Positions 1-9,463 of a stretch of 64,000 bases of DNA are shown in pieces. Within the stretch, counting starts at the first letter, position 1. Every line of letters begins with the position of its first letter. The DNA comes from Endozoicomonas sp. GU-1 (GTDB taxonomy: Bacteria > Pseudomonadota > Gammaproteobacteria > Pseudomonadales > Endozoicomonadaceae). The notes below the pieces were generated by a model. That model searched no databases. It was not told the DNA's origin and worked only from the letters and a program-made list of their open reading frames with translations. Both the position numbers and the translations under genes were made by a program. Location: NCBI RefSeq assembly GCF_027366395.1, contig NZ_CP114771.1:6014001-6078000 (forward strand), in the 5' to 3' direction.

Positions 1-1
1 C

Positions 2-3000
2 GGACTGCTAACGTCCATAGCGGCATCTGAGGGCAGTTCCAGCCATGCAGACGCCTCAGAAGCATTGTTATCGACGGCTTTATGGCCGCATACCTCCGCA
101 CCTGTGTTGGCACCCGGGTTGAGTTCGCTGGCCAGTGCACCACGCCAGTCAGAGAGCACCCGTGCTCAGGCATTACCTGCCAATACCACAGCTCCAATTG
201 GGGCAGAGTCAGGTTTGTCGGTTAATACTGTCAAGGCGTCGTTGAGTTCGTCAGAGGCGGCAAGTAGCCAGGCAGTGTCGTCCGGTTTCGCCGCTTTAGC
301 CTCATCCGGGTCCGGTTCGTTCGCTAATGCCACAGAGAGTTCACTTAGCCCGTCCGGAGCAGCAAACACTCAGGCATTGTCATCGATGGCCCGGATCTCA
401 CCGGAAATGAGTTCGTCGATCAATACTGCTGAGGCATCACTGAGCCCATCAGGGATGGCAGGTACCCAGACGTTATCATCCAGTGCCACGGCTGCGTTCT
501 TACCGGAACTGAGTTCGTCGATCAATACCACCGATGTGTCACTGACTCCATCAGGGATGGCAGGCACCCAGGCATCATCATCCAGTGCCACGGCTGCGTT
601 CTTACCGGAACTGAGTTCGTCGATGAATACCACCGATGTGTCACTGACTCCATCAAGGATGGCAGGCACCCAGGCGTCATCATCCAGTGCCACGGCTGCG
701 TTCTTACCGGAACCGGGTTCGTCAATAAATACCACCGATGTGTCACTGACTCCGTCAGGCATGGCAGGCACTCAGACACTGTCATCCAACACTACGGCTC
801 CGTTCTCACCCGAGCTGAGTTCGTCGATCAATACCACCGATGTGTCGATGACCCCATCAGGGATGGCAAGCACTCAAACACCGTCATCCAACGCTACGTC
901 TCCGTTCTCACCGGAACTGAGTTCGTCGGTGAATACCACCGATGTGTCGATGACCCCATCAGGGATGGCAAGCACTCAAACACCGTCATCCAACACTACG
1001 TCTCCGTTCTCACCGGAACTGAGTTCGTCGATGAATGCCACTGATCTGTCACTGACTCCGTCAGGCATGGCAAGCACTCAGGCAATGTCATCCAACACTA
1101 CGGCTCCGTTCTCACCGGAACTGAGTTCGTCGGTGAATACCACCGATGTGTCCATCACCCCATCCGGGATGGCAAGTACTCAGGCACTGTCATCTAACAC
1201 CACGGCTGCGTTCTCACCGGAACTGAGTTCGTCGGTGAATACCACTGATGTGTCGGTGACTCCGTCAGGCATGGCAAGCACACAGGCACTGTCATCCAAC
1301 ACCACGGCTGCGTTATCACCGGAACTGAGTTCGTCGGTGAATACCACCGATGTGTCGGTGACTCCGTCAGGCATGGCAAGCACTCAGGTATTGTCATCTA
1401 ACACTACGGCTCCGTTCTCACCGGAACTGAGTTCGTCGATCAATACCACCGATGTGTCACTGACGCCATCCGGGATAGCAAGCACTCAGCCATTGTCGCC
1501 CAGCACAATGGCCCGGGTCTCACCGGAGATGAGTTCGTCGATAGATGCCACCGGGGCATCAGAAGACTTATCAGAGATTACAAAAGAACCGTCAACATCG
1601 TTAAAAACAGCGTCGTCTGTCGTACAAACCACCTCTGACACCACACGTCCATCGTCCTCTGCCCCAGACGATGCTGCAACCGACACCGCCCGGTTGGTTT
1701 CCAGTACGCCTGCCGGGCCGGTTGCGACCCCCACCGCCTCCGTCACCAACAGTCGCCCGCCGCAGGTGGGCCCGCAGGGCAAAAAACTGCTGAAACTTTA
1801 TGCCGACCGGGGCCAGGCGATCCATGAACGCTATATGGGGCAGATAAACGACATCCAGGATAAAAGTGTCAAGGCGCTGGAGGCTATCAATCGCAGAGGT
1901 GGAGAGATAACAATCAACGGTCGGATCTATCTGGAATGGCCCGTTGAACGGCTGGTGTGTTGTGCCCACGGCCTGCGGGCCATGGACAAACTGCTCCGGG
2001 ATAACTTCCTGACCATCAGCAGCCTTGCCCAGCAATGCATCAGCTATGATGCCAGCCGTGGTCTGACCATGAACCCGCAAGCGCCCGGGGAAAGCCCGGC
2101 CAGGGAGATCATCGTTGATAACCTGGCCAACCGCTTCCTGACTATGTACTCACGGCTGGCACAGGCGCGGTCCGAGATGATCCTGGCCACCGGGTTTGCC
2201 AAGGAAGAGACCTCCGAGGCCGGGCTTTTCCGGGGATTCAATGCCCAGGGCATGGATAACACGGTCAATGCCCAGTTGCGTGATGCCTCCGGGGTGTCCG
2301 CACCGTTCCGGGAGGTTCTGGAGGGGGTGGCGGACTATCTGGGCAGGCAGATCACGGAGAAGCGCCTCAACGACGGTAACGTGCTGCGCACCCCCGGGCC
2401 CGATGAACAACTGTCGTCGGTGATACACAATACCACCGTCGCCGATCATGAGTTCACCTTGCCCTCGGGCTGGCTGGAACGCGGAGACCTTAATGCGATC
2501 AACCGGATCATCCAGGCTGAGTCGGACCGTTTCATTACCAGGATGGGGGTATATAGAAAGTGGGAAGACTTCCCGGTTAATTACCGGGAGATCCTTGAGA
2601 ACCCCACAGTTTATGATGAAGAGTTACCGAATGACGACACCGCTCCCTGCTATTACAGCGAATCGGGACTGGACGACGACACATCGGCCCTGGCACCGCT
2701 GCTTTCCCGCCCTCCGGCACAGTCACCGTTCACCGTGACTGAGCGGAAACTGCTGAAGGGGTATGCCGACCAGGCCACGGCAATCTATGACGGGTATGCC
2801 CACCAGAGCGAGGCCATAAAGCATCAGAACCGGGAAATTATGGACGCCATACCCGTCGAGGAGTCAGACTCCATAACCTGGCCACAAAAACGACAGGTGT
2901 GCTGCGTCAACCTGCTGGAGACACTGGAGAGGCAGCTCCGGGACAGTTTCCTGAACATGACCAGTACTGCGGGGCAGTACCTTGGCTATGATGACGATCA

Positions 3001-6000
3001 GGATGACCGCCAACCCGGCGCTACCCCGGGCCAGCGCGCCACCGAAGGGTTGGTCACCAGGAATCTGGCCAACCAGTTCCGGAACCTGTATGCGCTCTAC
3101 AGCGCTGCCCGTTCTGACATGGTCAGGGCCACCGGGTTCGCAGGTGAGGCGGCAGAGGATGATCGCTTCCACGGTTACCATGCCGGGGCCGTTGCCGGGG
3201 CCGTTACCGGGTTGCTGGCGAGATCGGCCCGGATGTCGGCCCCCATCCGGGAGGTGCTGCAAACGCTTAATAGCACTCTGGCCCGTGACCATGAGGGTCA
3301 CCGCGCCAACGACAGGCGTCTCACGCAGCCGGATACCGCACTGCAGCAGACGCTGGAAAATGTCCGGGTAGCGGATGATGAGTTTGACCTGCCGCCAGCC
3401 ATGCTGGACGAGCGGGATGTGAACGTGATCAATCAACTCATCCTGGCCGAGCGCAAAGCCTACTTTCAGAACACACGAACACTGAGGGATCTGCGTTTCG
3501 AGATGTTCAGCGACGTGTTCGACAATACGACGGATTTGCAAAATCATTTGTATGGCAAGGAACTTCCCTGTCCGACCAGCGAGCAGGGGCTGGCCGACAC
3601 CTCGGCGCTGAGCGAACTGCTGGCCCGGGCTGCCGACCGGGCACCTGAAATCACGGCCGCCGGGAAACAACTGCTGAAACTGTACGCCAACCGTGCTGCC
3701 CGCTCCTACCGTACCTATGGCCAGCGCCTCAGCAAAATCCAAAGTGCCAATACCCGGGCAGTGAAGAACTTCGACCGGTCGCAGGAACGACTGGTCTGCT
3801 GTGCCCAGGGCCTGCAGACTATGGACCAGACACTCAGGAACACGTTCCTGTCGGACCTCCGCCTGGCCGATCAGTATATTCGTCATGATGCCTCCCAAAA
3901 CCTGACCATGGGGCCGGATGCCAGCAGTGAGAACCCCACCCGGAAGGCCATGATCGATGATCTGGTCAACCAGTTCCTGAACCTGTATTCACAGTACGCA
4001 GAAGCCCGTTTTAATATGATCAAAGCCACCGGATTCCCCCGGGAGGAGGAAGAGTTACCGCTGTTGCGGGGATTCAGCGCCCGGGGGCTGGAGAACACGG
4101 TCAAAGATCTGTTGGGTAGCCCGTCCGGGTTGTCCGCACCGTTGCAGGACGTTCTGCAGGGGGTGGAGGACTATCTGGATAACCTGGCCATCGGTGACGA
4201 CGATAATGATCTGCGCCCGCCACAGACTGATCGTCACCTGTTGCAGATCATCGGTAATACCACCGTCGCCGGTGATGAGTTCACCTTGCCGCCAGCCACG
4301 GTGGTTCGTGGCGACATGGACGCTGTCGACCGGCTCATCCGGGATGAGAAAGTCGGGTACTTGGCCGGGCTGGGTGAACTGGAAGGCCGGGCGGGTTTTC
4401 CCGCTGATTTTATCGATATATTCCAGGAGCCCGATACCTTTGCGGAGTCTTTCCTGGAGGGGGAGATCCAGTCGTGCAAGGTTGACTCGCGCAAACGTCG
4501 CCAGCTGGACGGCCATCTCTCCGGCAAGCCGACGCCTCCCCCGGATGAGGAAGCGATTGCCAATGACCACCGTGACCCGGCCACTGCCGGCGCCGCCCGC
4601 CACGGGGGGCTGTTGTCGGTGCTGCGTCATGGCCTGTCCTGGCTGACCGGCGGCACCCGGGCCACCGCTGAGCAACCGCAGGGAGCAGCGCAGATCACTG
4701 CCGGGCAAAGCCATCAACGACAGGAGTCTACTAATACTAATAATGGTGCCGACAACCGGCCGACCAGCAGAGTCAGGCCGGCGACGCACAGCGTCAACAA
4801 CAGCCTGGCTCTGGCCGGGCTGCTGGTATCCCGGGCCACGGACCGTCCCATCCAACCTGACACACTGGCTCATGGTGAGAGGCCCCAGACTGATACGGCA
4901 GCACAGCCCTTTGACTGCTTGCCGGGCATGCGGCTGCTCACCGGCAGCATGCGGGTGGCCCGGCAACTGCACAACGAAGTGTCGGCGTTTCTGCAGCAGC
5001 TCAGGCTGCAGCGGATTCAGCCGGATGCTGCCTGGCAAACCGATGACCTGCTGAATATGGCCATCGCCATGGTCACCAATGAGGAGCAACCGGCCCGCTG
5101 CACCGAGGAGTTTCTGATGGAAGTATTGTTCTCGCCCAGACTGGGGGTGGAACATGAGCGCGCCGCCAATATTTTCGACAGCAGCGGACGGGTCCGGGGC
5201 ACCGATGGCGATGCCATCTTCTTTGGCGGGGAGCAAACCCGGCCGTGCCAGTCAGGCCCGGCCAGAGATCTTGGCCAGTGCATGCTGAACGCCATGGCAG
5301 ACCGTCAACTGGAACAAATGACCGCAGAATCGGCGGACGCCGGCCCGTTACTCAGTGGCGCACTGCGCGATGCCATTGTTGACCGGGCCAGCCAGTTTCA
5401 GGAACTGCAAAGAGGGTTTGTGTTTGCCCAGCATTCGAGGGGATTGTTCAGCCAGCTGCCAGACTGGCTGGGCACCAGCAGTGGCAACTACAGCAGCCGC
5501 CGCGATAAGCTGTTCCAGCGACTGGAACAACGGCTGACCCCGGTTACCAGTCCGGGGGCCGTTCAGGCGGGTAATACCTGCCTCAGCCAGCTGGAAGCGG
5601 GTGATTATGGCTCGGCCCGGGCATCCTTCTTGGCGCTGTCGGACCAGCAGCAGCAACAGGCTATCCAGTCAATGACAAGGATGCCGGACTGTTTTGGACT
5701 GGAGCCCCAGTGGGATGATCCGGCTCCGAGAGACAGCCAGAGTGCCTGGCAACGGTTCACCGCCCTGTACGACAGCAAGATGGGGGTGCAGGAAGAGGCG
5801 ATGAACCGCCTGAAGCTGATGTCGATGGTCACTGCTGGCAAGGTGGCCGGGCAATACGACGAGGCGCAACAACTGGTGGCACACATTATTGACCTGCTGC
5901 CAACCCGGGACAATGCCAGCCAGCGATCCTGCCGGGAGGTCGCAGAGTGCGCCCGGCCGCCAGTGTTCCAGCAGCACCAGTACGACCGGGGCACCATAAA

Positions 6001-6226
6001 CGACATGCTCAGTGCTTATAAAACCATCAAGGCAGAAGTCGCCGAGCAGTTGCCGCAGTATTTTATCAACCAGAAGCTGGACAGTGACCTGCAAGAAGAG
6101 ATCATTGTCCAGGTGGCGCTGGGCAGTTTGGGGGCCGTGCATGGCAAGCCTGCCGGACAACGGCAGGCGGAAATAGCAGCGCGGCTGCAAATCGAAGCGG
6201 AGGAGTTTGTCCAGACTCCAGTTTAA
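2..6226 (+). CDS. Giant Ser/Thr-repeat protein with three tandem Cys-Cys domains (5' end outside window)
   Basis: The frame is open to the first base, so the gene starts left of the window; an internal TTG at 65 is the first possible start seen but is probably not the real one. About 2,070 residues are visible. The first ~500 are Ser/Thr/Pro/Ala-rich and include eleven exact 34-residue repeats. Three ~310-residue homologous domains follow (starting near nt 1775, 2740 and 3660). Each opens with a (K/R)xLLKxYAxx helix and carries a conserved CC motif (RLVCCAHGL, RQVCCVNLL, RLVCCAQGL) and an ATGF motif. A ~570-residue C-terminal region of no recognised family ends the protein. No membrane helix or enzyme motif is evident. 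The repeats suggest a long extended stalk, and a surface or secreted protein interacting with a host is an inference from architecture only. I do not recognise the family. Confidence 0.75.
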   Translation, partial: GLLTSIAASEGSSSHADASEALLSTALWPHTSAPVLAPGLSSLASAPRQSESTRAQALPANTTAPIGAESGLSVNTVKASLSSSEAASSQAVSSGFAALASSGSGSFANATESSLSPSGAANTQALSSMARISPEMSSSINTAEASLSPSGMAGTQTLSSSATAAFLPELSSSINTTDVSLTPSGMAGTQASSSSATAAFLPELSSSMNTTDVSLTPSRMAGTQASSSSATAAFLPEPGSSINTTDVSLTPSGMAGTQTLSSNTTAPFSPELSSSINTTDVSMTPSGMASTQTPSSNATSPFSPELSSSVNTTDVSMTPSGMASTQTPSSNTTSPFSPELSSSMNATDLSLTPSGMASTQAMSSNTTAPFSPELSSSVNTTDVSITPSGMASTQALSSNTTAAFSPELSSSVNTTDVSVTPSGMASTQALSSNTTAALSPELSSSVNTTDVSVTPSGMASTQVLSSNTTAPFSPELSSSINTTDVSLTPSGIASTQPLSPSTMARVSPEMSSSIDATGASEDLSEITKEPSTSLKTASSVVQTTSDTTRPSSSAPDDAATDTARLVSSTPAGPVATPTASVTNSRPPQVGPQGKKLLKLYADRGQAIHERYMGQINDIQDKSVKALEAINRRGGEITINGRIYLEWPVERLVCCAHGLRAMDKLLRDNFLTISSLAQQCISYDASRGLTMNPQAPGESPAREIIVDNLANRFLTMYSRLAQARSEMILATGFAKEETSEAGLFRGFNAQGMDNTVNAQLRDASGVSAPFREVLEGVADYLGRQITEKRLNDGNVLRTPGPDEQLSSVIHNTTVADHEFTLPSGWLERGDLNAINRIIQAESDRFITRMGVYRKWEDFPVNYREILENPTVYDEELPNDDTAPCYYSESGLDDDTSALAPLLSRPPAQSPFTVTERKLLKGYADQATAIYDGYAHQSEAIKHQNREIMDAIPVEESDSITWPQKRQVCCVNLLETLERQLRDSFLNMTSTAGQYLGYDDDQDDRQPGATPGQRATEGLVTRNLANQFRNLYALYSAARSDMVRATGFAGEAAEDDRFHGYHAGAVAGAVTGLLARSARMSAPIREVLQTLNSTLARDHEGHRANDRRLTQPDTALQQTLENVRVADDEFDLPPAMLDERDVNVINQLILAERKAYFQNTRTLRDLRFEMFSDVFDNTTDLQNHLYGKELPCPTSEQGLADTSALSELLARAADRAPEITAAGKQLLKLYANRAARSYRTYGQRLSKIQSANTRAVKNFDRSQERLVCCAQGLQTMDQTLRNTFLSDLRLADQYIRHDASQNLTMGPDASSENPTRKAMIDDLVNQFLNLYSQYAEARFNMIKATGFPREEEELPLLRGFSARGLENTVKDLLGSPSGLSAPLQDVLQGVEDYLDNLAIGDDDNDLRPPQTDRHLLQIIGNTTVAGDEFTLPPATVVRGDMDAVDRLIRDEKVGYLAGLGELEGRAGFPADFIDIFQEPDTFAESFLEGEIQSCKVDSRKRRQLDGHLSGKPTPPPDEEAIANDHRDPATAGAARHGGLLSVLRHGLSWLTGGTRATAEQPQGAAQITAGQSHQRQESTNTNNGADNRPTSRVRPATHSVNNSLALAGLLVSRATDRPIQPDTLAHGERPQTDTAAQPFDCLPGMRLLTGSMRVARQLHNEVSAFLQQLRLQRIQPDAAWQTDDLLNMAIAMVTNEEQPARCTEEFLMEVLFSPRLGVEHERAANIFDSSGRVRGTDGDAIFFGGEQTRPCQSGPARDLGQCMLNAMADRQLEQMTAESADAGPLLSGALRDAIVDRASQFQELQRGFVFAQHSRGLFSQLPDWLGTSSGNYSSRRDKLFQRLEQRLTPVTSPGAVQAGNTCLSQLEAGDYGSARASFLALSDQQQQQAIQSMTRMPDCFGLEPQWDDPAPRDSQSAWQRFTALYDSKMGVQEEAMNRLKLMSMVTAGKVAGQYDEAQQLVAHIIDLLPTRDNASQRSCREVAECARPPVFQQHQYDRGTINDMLSAYKTIKAEVAEQLPQYFINQKLDSDLQEEIIVQVALGSLGAVHGKPAGQRQAEIAARLQIEAEEFVQTPV
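410..1531 (+). repeat. Eleven in-frame 102-bp tandem repeats (34 residues each)
   Basis: Each unit begins AGTTCGTC (SSS or GSS in protein), contains an NTTDVSxTPSGMA-type core and ends in a PEL/PEM/PEP tripeptide. The period is exactly 102 bp, and eleven units fill 410-1531 without indels. Degenerate units continue on both sides (about 205-409 and 1532-1595). Neighbouring units are most alike, as expected of expansion by slippage or unequal crossing over. Copy number changes would keep the frame. Confidence 0.9.
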
Positions 6227-6347
6227 GAATAAACCTGAAAATCCTGATAGATACTCAAAGCGAAGCTGCTGTACTATGCGTTTTTTGTAATTTGGTGATA
6301 CGACGGTTCACCGTCTTGCTCAGCAATCATTGAATGAAAGGTTTTGC

Positions 6348-8309
6348 ATGTACTTTCGACGCTCCCCTGTTTCCATGGCTGTCTTTGCTGCCCTGGTTTC
6401 TGTCAGTGGTCTGACCTCCGCCGCTACGATTGACCTCCGGGTTGTTGAAACAACCGACCTTCACGCCAATGTCATGGATTTTGATTATTACAAGGGCAAG
6501 CCCACCGAACAGTTTGGACTTGCCCGTGTCGCAACACTGGTCAAACAGGCCCGTGCCGAAGTTGACAACAGTGTTCTGGTGGACAATGGCGATCTGTTGC
6601 AGGGCTCGCCAATGGGCGATTACATGGCCGACAAAGGCCTTGAACAGGGGGATATGCACCCGGTCTACAAAGCCATGAACCTGCTCGACTATGACGTAGG
6701 CAACATAGGCAACCACGAGTTCAATTACGGTCTGGACTTTCTCAATGAAGCCATTAATGATGCCCGCTTCCCCTATATAAGTGCTAACGTGGTGGATGCC
6801 AAAACCGGCAAAAACCTCTACCAGCCTTATCTTATCAAGAGCCAGCAGTTTAAGGATTCCGATGGCAAGCTGCAGACCGTCAAGGTTGGCTACATCGGTT
6901 TCGTACCACCACAGATCATGCAGTGGGACCGTAAGCATCTCGAAGGAAAAGTGGTCGCTCACGACATTGTTGAGTCGGCTAAAAAATTCGTGCCACAAAT
7001 GAAAGCCGAAGGGGCTGATATTATCATTGCCATTCCACACTCCGGCATGAGCAGCGAGCCCTACAAAGCCATGGCGGAAAACTCCACCTACTATCTATCT
7101 CTGGTGGAAGGCATCGATGCCCTGATGTTTGGTCACTCCCACGGCGTTTTTCCGGCAGAGGCTTATGCTGAGATCCCCGGCGTCGATGTGGAAAAAGGGA
7201 CGATCAACGGCGTACCTGCGGTTATGCCGGGTCGCTGGGGCAGCCATCTGGGGCTGGTTGATTTGACACTGGACAACCGCAGTGGCAAATGGGAAGTGGT
7301 TGATGCCCGGGCAACCACACGCGCTATTTTTAATACCAGGACCAATAGCTCCAAGGCTAAGTCTTACCGGGACATCGTTAACATCATCAAAGCAGAGCAC
7401 CAGGGCACCCTGGAATTTGTTAACCAGCCTATCGGCAAGGCTTCTGACCAGATGTACAGCTATCTGGCACTGGTGCAGGACGACCCCACCGTGCAGATCG
7501 TGAACAATGCACAGAGAGATTACGTTGAGCGCTTTATCCAGGGCGATCCTGATCTGGAAGGTATTCCTGTTATCTCCGCTGCTGCCCCGTTCAAAGCCGG
7601 TGGTCGTAAAAATGATCCGACCGGCTACACCGAAGTGGAAGCAGGCACCCTGACCTTCCGTAATGCTGCCGACCTGTACCTCTATCCCAATACACTGGTT
7701 GCCCTGAAAGTCACCGGAAAAGAGGTGAAAAACTGGCTGGAGCGCTCTGCAGGTCAGTTCAATCAGATCAATCCTGACAGTACCGAACCACAACCTCTGC
7801 TGAACTGGGATGGTTTCCAGACTTACAACTTTGACGTGATGGATGGGGTTGATTATCAGATTGATGTGACCCAGCCCGCCCGTTTTGATGCCAACGGTAT
7901 TCAGGTAAACGACTCTCACCGTATCATCAACCTGACTTACCAGGGTAAACCGGTGAAAGAAGATCAGGCATTTATTATCGCTACCAACAACTATCGCGCT
8001 TACGGCGGTGGTAACTTTGCCGGAACGGGGGATAAGTTCGTCGCGTTTGCTTCTCCTGATGAAAACCGAACTGTTCTTTCTGCGTATATTACGGCTCAGA
8101 CCAAAAAGAACGGTCAGGTGATTCCAAGTGCTGACAACAACTGGTGCCTGGCACCCATCAAGTCAGACAAAAAACTGAACATTACCTTTGAAACCGGTAA
8201 CTCCAAAAGCGCGGAACGTTTCATTGCCAAACGGGCAGCTTATCCCTTGAAAAAGCAGGGACAGGATGAAATAGGTTTTGCCCTGTACCGGATTGATCTG
8301 AGCAACTGA
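6348..8309 (+). CDS. cpdB: 2',3'-cyclic-nucleotide 2'-phosphodiesterase/3'-nucleotidase
   Basis: Periplasmic bifunctional enzyme of the CpdB family that opens 2',3'-cyclic nucleotides and removes the 3' phosphate, salvaging nucleosides from RNA breakdown. The start at 6348 is chosen over an upstream TTG (6330) because an AAAGG sits 7-8 nt before this ATG; it gives 653 residues, close to the family length. Residues 1-26 are a signal peptide (basic start, hydrophobic core, ending TSAA). Metallophosphatase motifs are complete: DLH at 37-39, DNGD at 79-82, GNHEF about 40 residues later, and GHSH. The C-terminal 5'-nucleotidase domain carries the nucleoside-binding [11 protein letters not shown] segment. 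The gene stands alone with its own terminator. Confidence 0.95.
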   Translation: MYFRRSPVSMAVFAALVSVSGLTSAATIDLRVVETTDLHANVMDFDYYKGKPTEQFGLARVATLVKQARAEVDNSVLVDNGDLLQGSPMGDYMADKGLEQGDMHPVYKAMNLLDYDVGNIGNHEFNYGLDFLNEAINDARFPYISANVVDAKTGKNLYQPYLIKSQQFKDSDGKLQTVKVGYIGFVPPQIMQWDRKHLEGKVVAHDIVESAKKFVPQMKAEGADIIIAIPHSGMSSEPYKAMAENSTYYLSLVEGIDALMFGHSHGVFPAEAYAEIPGVDVEKGTINGVPAVMPGRWGSHLGLVDLTLDNRSGKWEVVDARATTRAIFNTRTNSSKAKSYRDIVNIIKAEHQGTLEFVNQPIGKASDQMYSYLALVQDDPTVQIVNNAQRDYVERFIQGDPDLEGIPVISAAAPFKAGGRKNDPTGYTEVEAGTLTFRNAADLYLYPNTLVALKVTGKEVKNWLERSAGQFNQINPDSTEPQPLLNWDGFQTYNFDVMDGVDYQIDVTQPARFDANGIQVNDSHRIINLTYQGKPVKEDQAFIIATNNYRAYGGGNFAGTGDKFVAFASPDENRTVLSAYITAQTKKNGQVIPSADNNWCLAPIKSDKKLNITFETGNSKSAERFIAKRAAYPLKKQGQDEIGFALYRIDLSN

Positions 8310-8331
8310 CACTCCCCGCACTCCCCGCACT

Positions 8332-8354
8332 CCCGGCCCTGCCGGGCGTGTTTT
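8332..8354 (+). terminator. Rho-independent terminator of cpdB
   Basis: CCCGGC-CCT-GCCGGG hairpin (6-bp GC stem) starting 22 nt after the cpdB stop, followed by CGTGTTTT. Confidence 0.7.
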
Positions 8355-8384
8355 CGCTCAATAACGTAATAGCAATTCCACCTT

Positions 8385-9305
8385 CTAAACATAAACTTCG
8401 CAGCCATTTTGAGCAGCTGGATCTTTGCCAAGCTTCCTTTTGTACTCATTGTACTCAGCGCTGCGTTTTCTGACGCGCCTGGCGAAATCGGGATCATTCT
8501 GGTAGCGCTCTTTTTGGCGCGCCCTTTTGCGCGCCCTTTGGCTTGTCCTTTTGCGCTCGGCGAAATCAGGGTCATTCTGGTAGCGTTTCCTTTGTTGCTC
8601 CCTGCTGCGCTTCCTTTCGCGCTCGGCGTAAGCGGGATCTTTGCGAAGCTTTCTCATGCTCTCCCTTTGGTACTCCTTTTGGCGCTCCCTTTTGCTCTCC
8701 CTTTGGCGCTCAATTATTGAAGAGTGATCATCAACAATTTCTGTTGCCTGGGTCGTTTGGTTATCACTTGTAGTTTGGTTCAGGTTTAATGGGTTAACTA
8801 CCGTATATGGTCGTAAATATTGTGGTTTAGAAGGTAAGTCAGGAAGATTAGTTAATGGATAATCTGGATTCGAATGGCTCGCTGGTGTTGGCTCCCTAAT
8901 CTCAGGCTCACTCCCTGATAAGCATACCTGCTGAATAGGAGGAAATTTCGCTCTTGATGATAGTTCATGGGGTTCATTAGATTTCCAGGGGACATATTCA
9001 TCAAGAACTGATTGTGGTATTTGAGGAATACCAGTGCAAAAACAGTCTGCTGTCTCTGAAAGTGTTAGAGGTTTAATTCTATATTTAATCAATGAATTAA
9101 CAGGATCAGCGTTATTTTTGGCTATATCTGAATGGTTATAGTAAACAGGAAAAGAAGTATCCAGCGTCTGTACAGACATTCCTTGATATGTCGAGGATTG
9201 TTCGCTGGCATCAAATCGATATATTTGTTCTATTAAATCTAATGAGTCGGAACAAAGTTCGTCAAAAGCAAGATCGGATGAAGTTAAGCTACTAAAGAAA
9301 TCCAT
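8385..9305 (-). CDS. Repeat protein with basic NDPxFAER-type C-terminal repeats
   Basis: 306 residues, no recognised family. The N-terminal ~185 residues are acidic/polar with low predicted structure. The last ~110 are extremely Arg/Lys/Glu/Gln-rich and repetitive, with units resembling RYQNDPDFAERKR (two clear copies plus a KDPAYAERERKR variant). Such charged repeats probably form long helices and could bind nucleic acid; that is inference. The ATG (9303-9305) directly abuts four 8-bp repeats. The same leader design precedes another basic-repeat gene at 37966-38976, which also shares an N-terminal disordered half and a C-terminal short-repeat half, so the two are probably paralogues in architecture. 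Convergent with cpdB. Confidence 0.7.
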   Translation of the reverse strand: MDFFSSLTSSDLAFDELCSDSLDLIEQIYRFDASEQSSTYQGMSVQTLDTSFPVYYNHSDIAKNNADPVNSLIKYRIKPLTLSETADCFCTGIPQIPQSVLDEYVPWKSNEPHELSSRAKFPPIQQVCLSGSEPEIREPTPASHSNPDYPLTNLPDLPSKPQYLRPYTVVNPLNLNQTTSDNQTTQATEIVDDHSSIIERQRESKRERQKEYQRESMRKLRKDPAYAERERKRSREQQRKRYQNDPDFAERKRTSQRARKRARQKERYQNDPDFARRVRKRSAEYNEYKRKLGKDPAAQNGCEVYV

Positions 9306-9379
9306 TGAATTATTGAATTATTGAATCATTGAATTGCAGCTTAAGACCGCTCTTTCTTATAAAAGTTCCTCCCTAACAC
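9306..9379 (-). repeat. Octanucleotide-repeat leader abutting a start codon, copy A
   Basis: On the plus strand: TGAATTAT, TGAATTAT, TGAATCAT, TGAATTGC (9306-9337), starting at the base next to the start codon of the minus-strand gene. A 42-bp block follows (9338-9379) that is 34/42 identical to the block upstream of the gene at 38976. Read in gene orientation, the block contains GGGAGGAAC and TTTTATAAG. The repeats also create a tiny upstream frame, ATG ATT CAA TAA. Confidence 0.85.
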
Positions 9380-9438
9380 AAACCATTCAATATTTCAGTG
9401 AAACCTGTTATCAAAGGCTGAGCAGATATTCAGGAATG

Positions 9439-9463
9439 TGATTTCATATGGTTAGCTACTTAA
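9439..9463. repeat. 25-nt motif shared with 12670-12694
   Basis: 22 of 25 bases match the motif at 12670-12694 (core CATATGG then AGCTACTTAA). It overlaps the stop codon of the LRR gene. The two copies bracket the block LRR gene plus rluB. Confidence 0.5.

Noticed and set aside
65-67. TTG at 65 as the start of the giant repeat gene
   Set aside because: The frame is open to the first base of the window with the same Ser/Ala-rich composition and no ribosome site before 65.
370-1782. Several minus-strand and alternate-frame repeats opposite the 102-bp array
   Set aside because: A 102-bp period keeps all six frames periodic, so open shadow frames are expected; codon pattern and continuity support only the plus-strand frame.
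2864-3898. 344-codon open frame on the minus strand inside the giant repeat gene
   Set aside because: Antisense shadow of a GC-rich, strongly coding plus-strand gene; no family resemblance and no ribosome site.
8409-8773. Plus-strand hydrophobic frames opposite the basic-repeat gene
   Set aside because: Hydrophobicity is the complement of Arg/Glu-rich codons, not evidence of a membrane protein.
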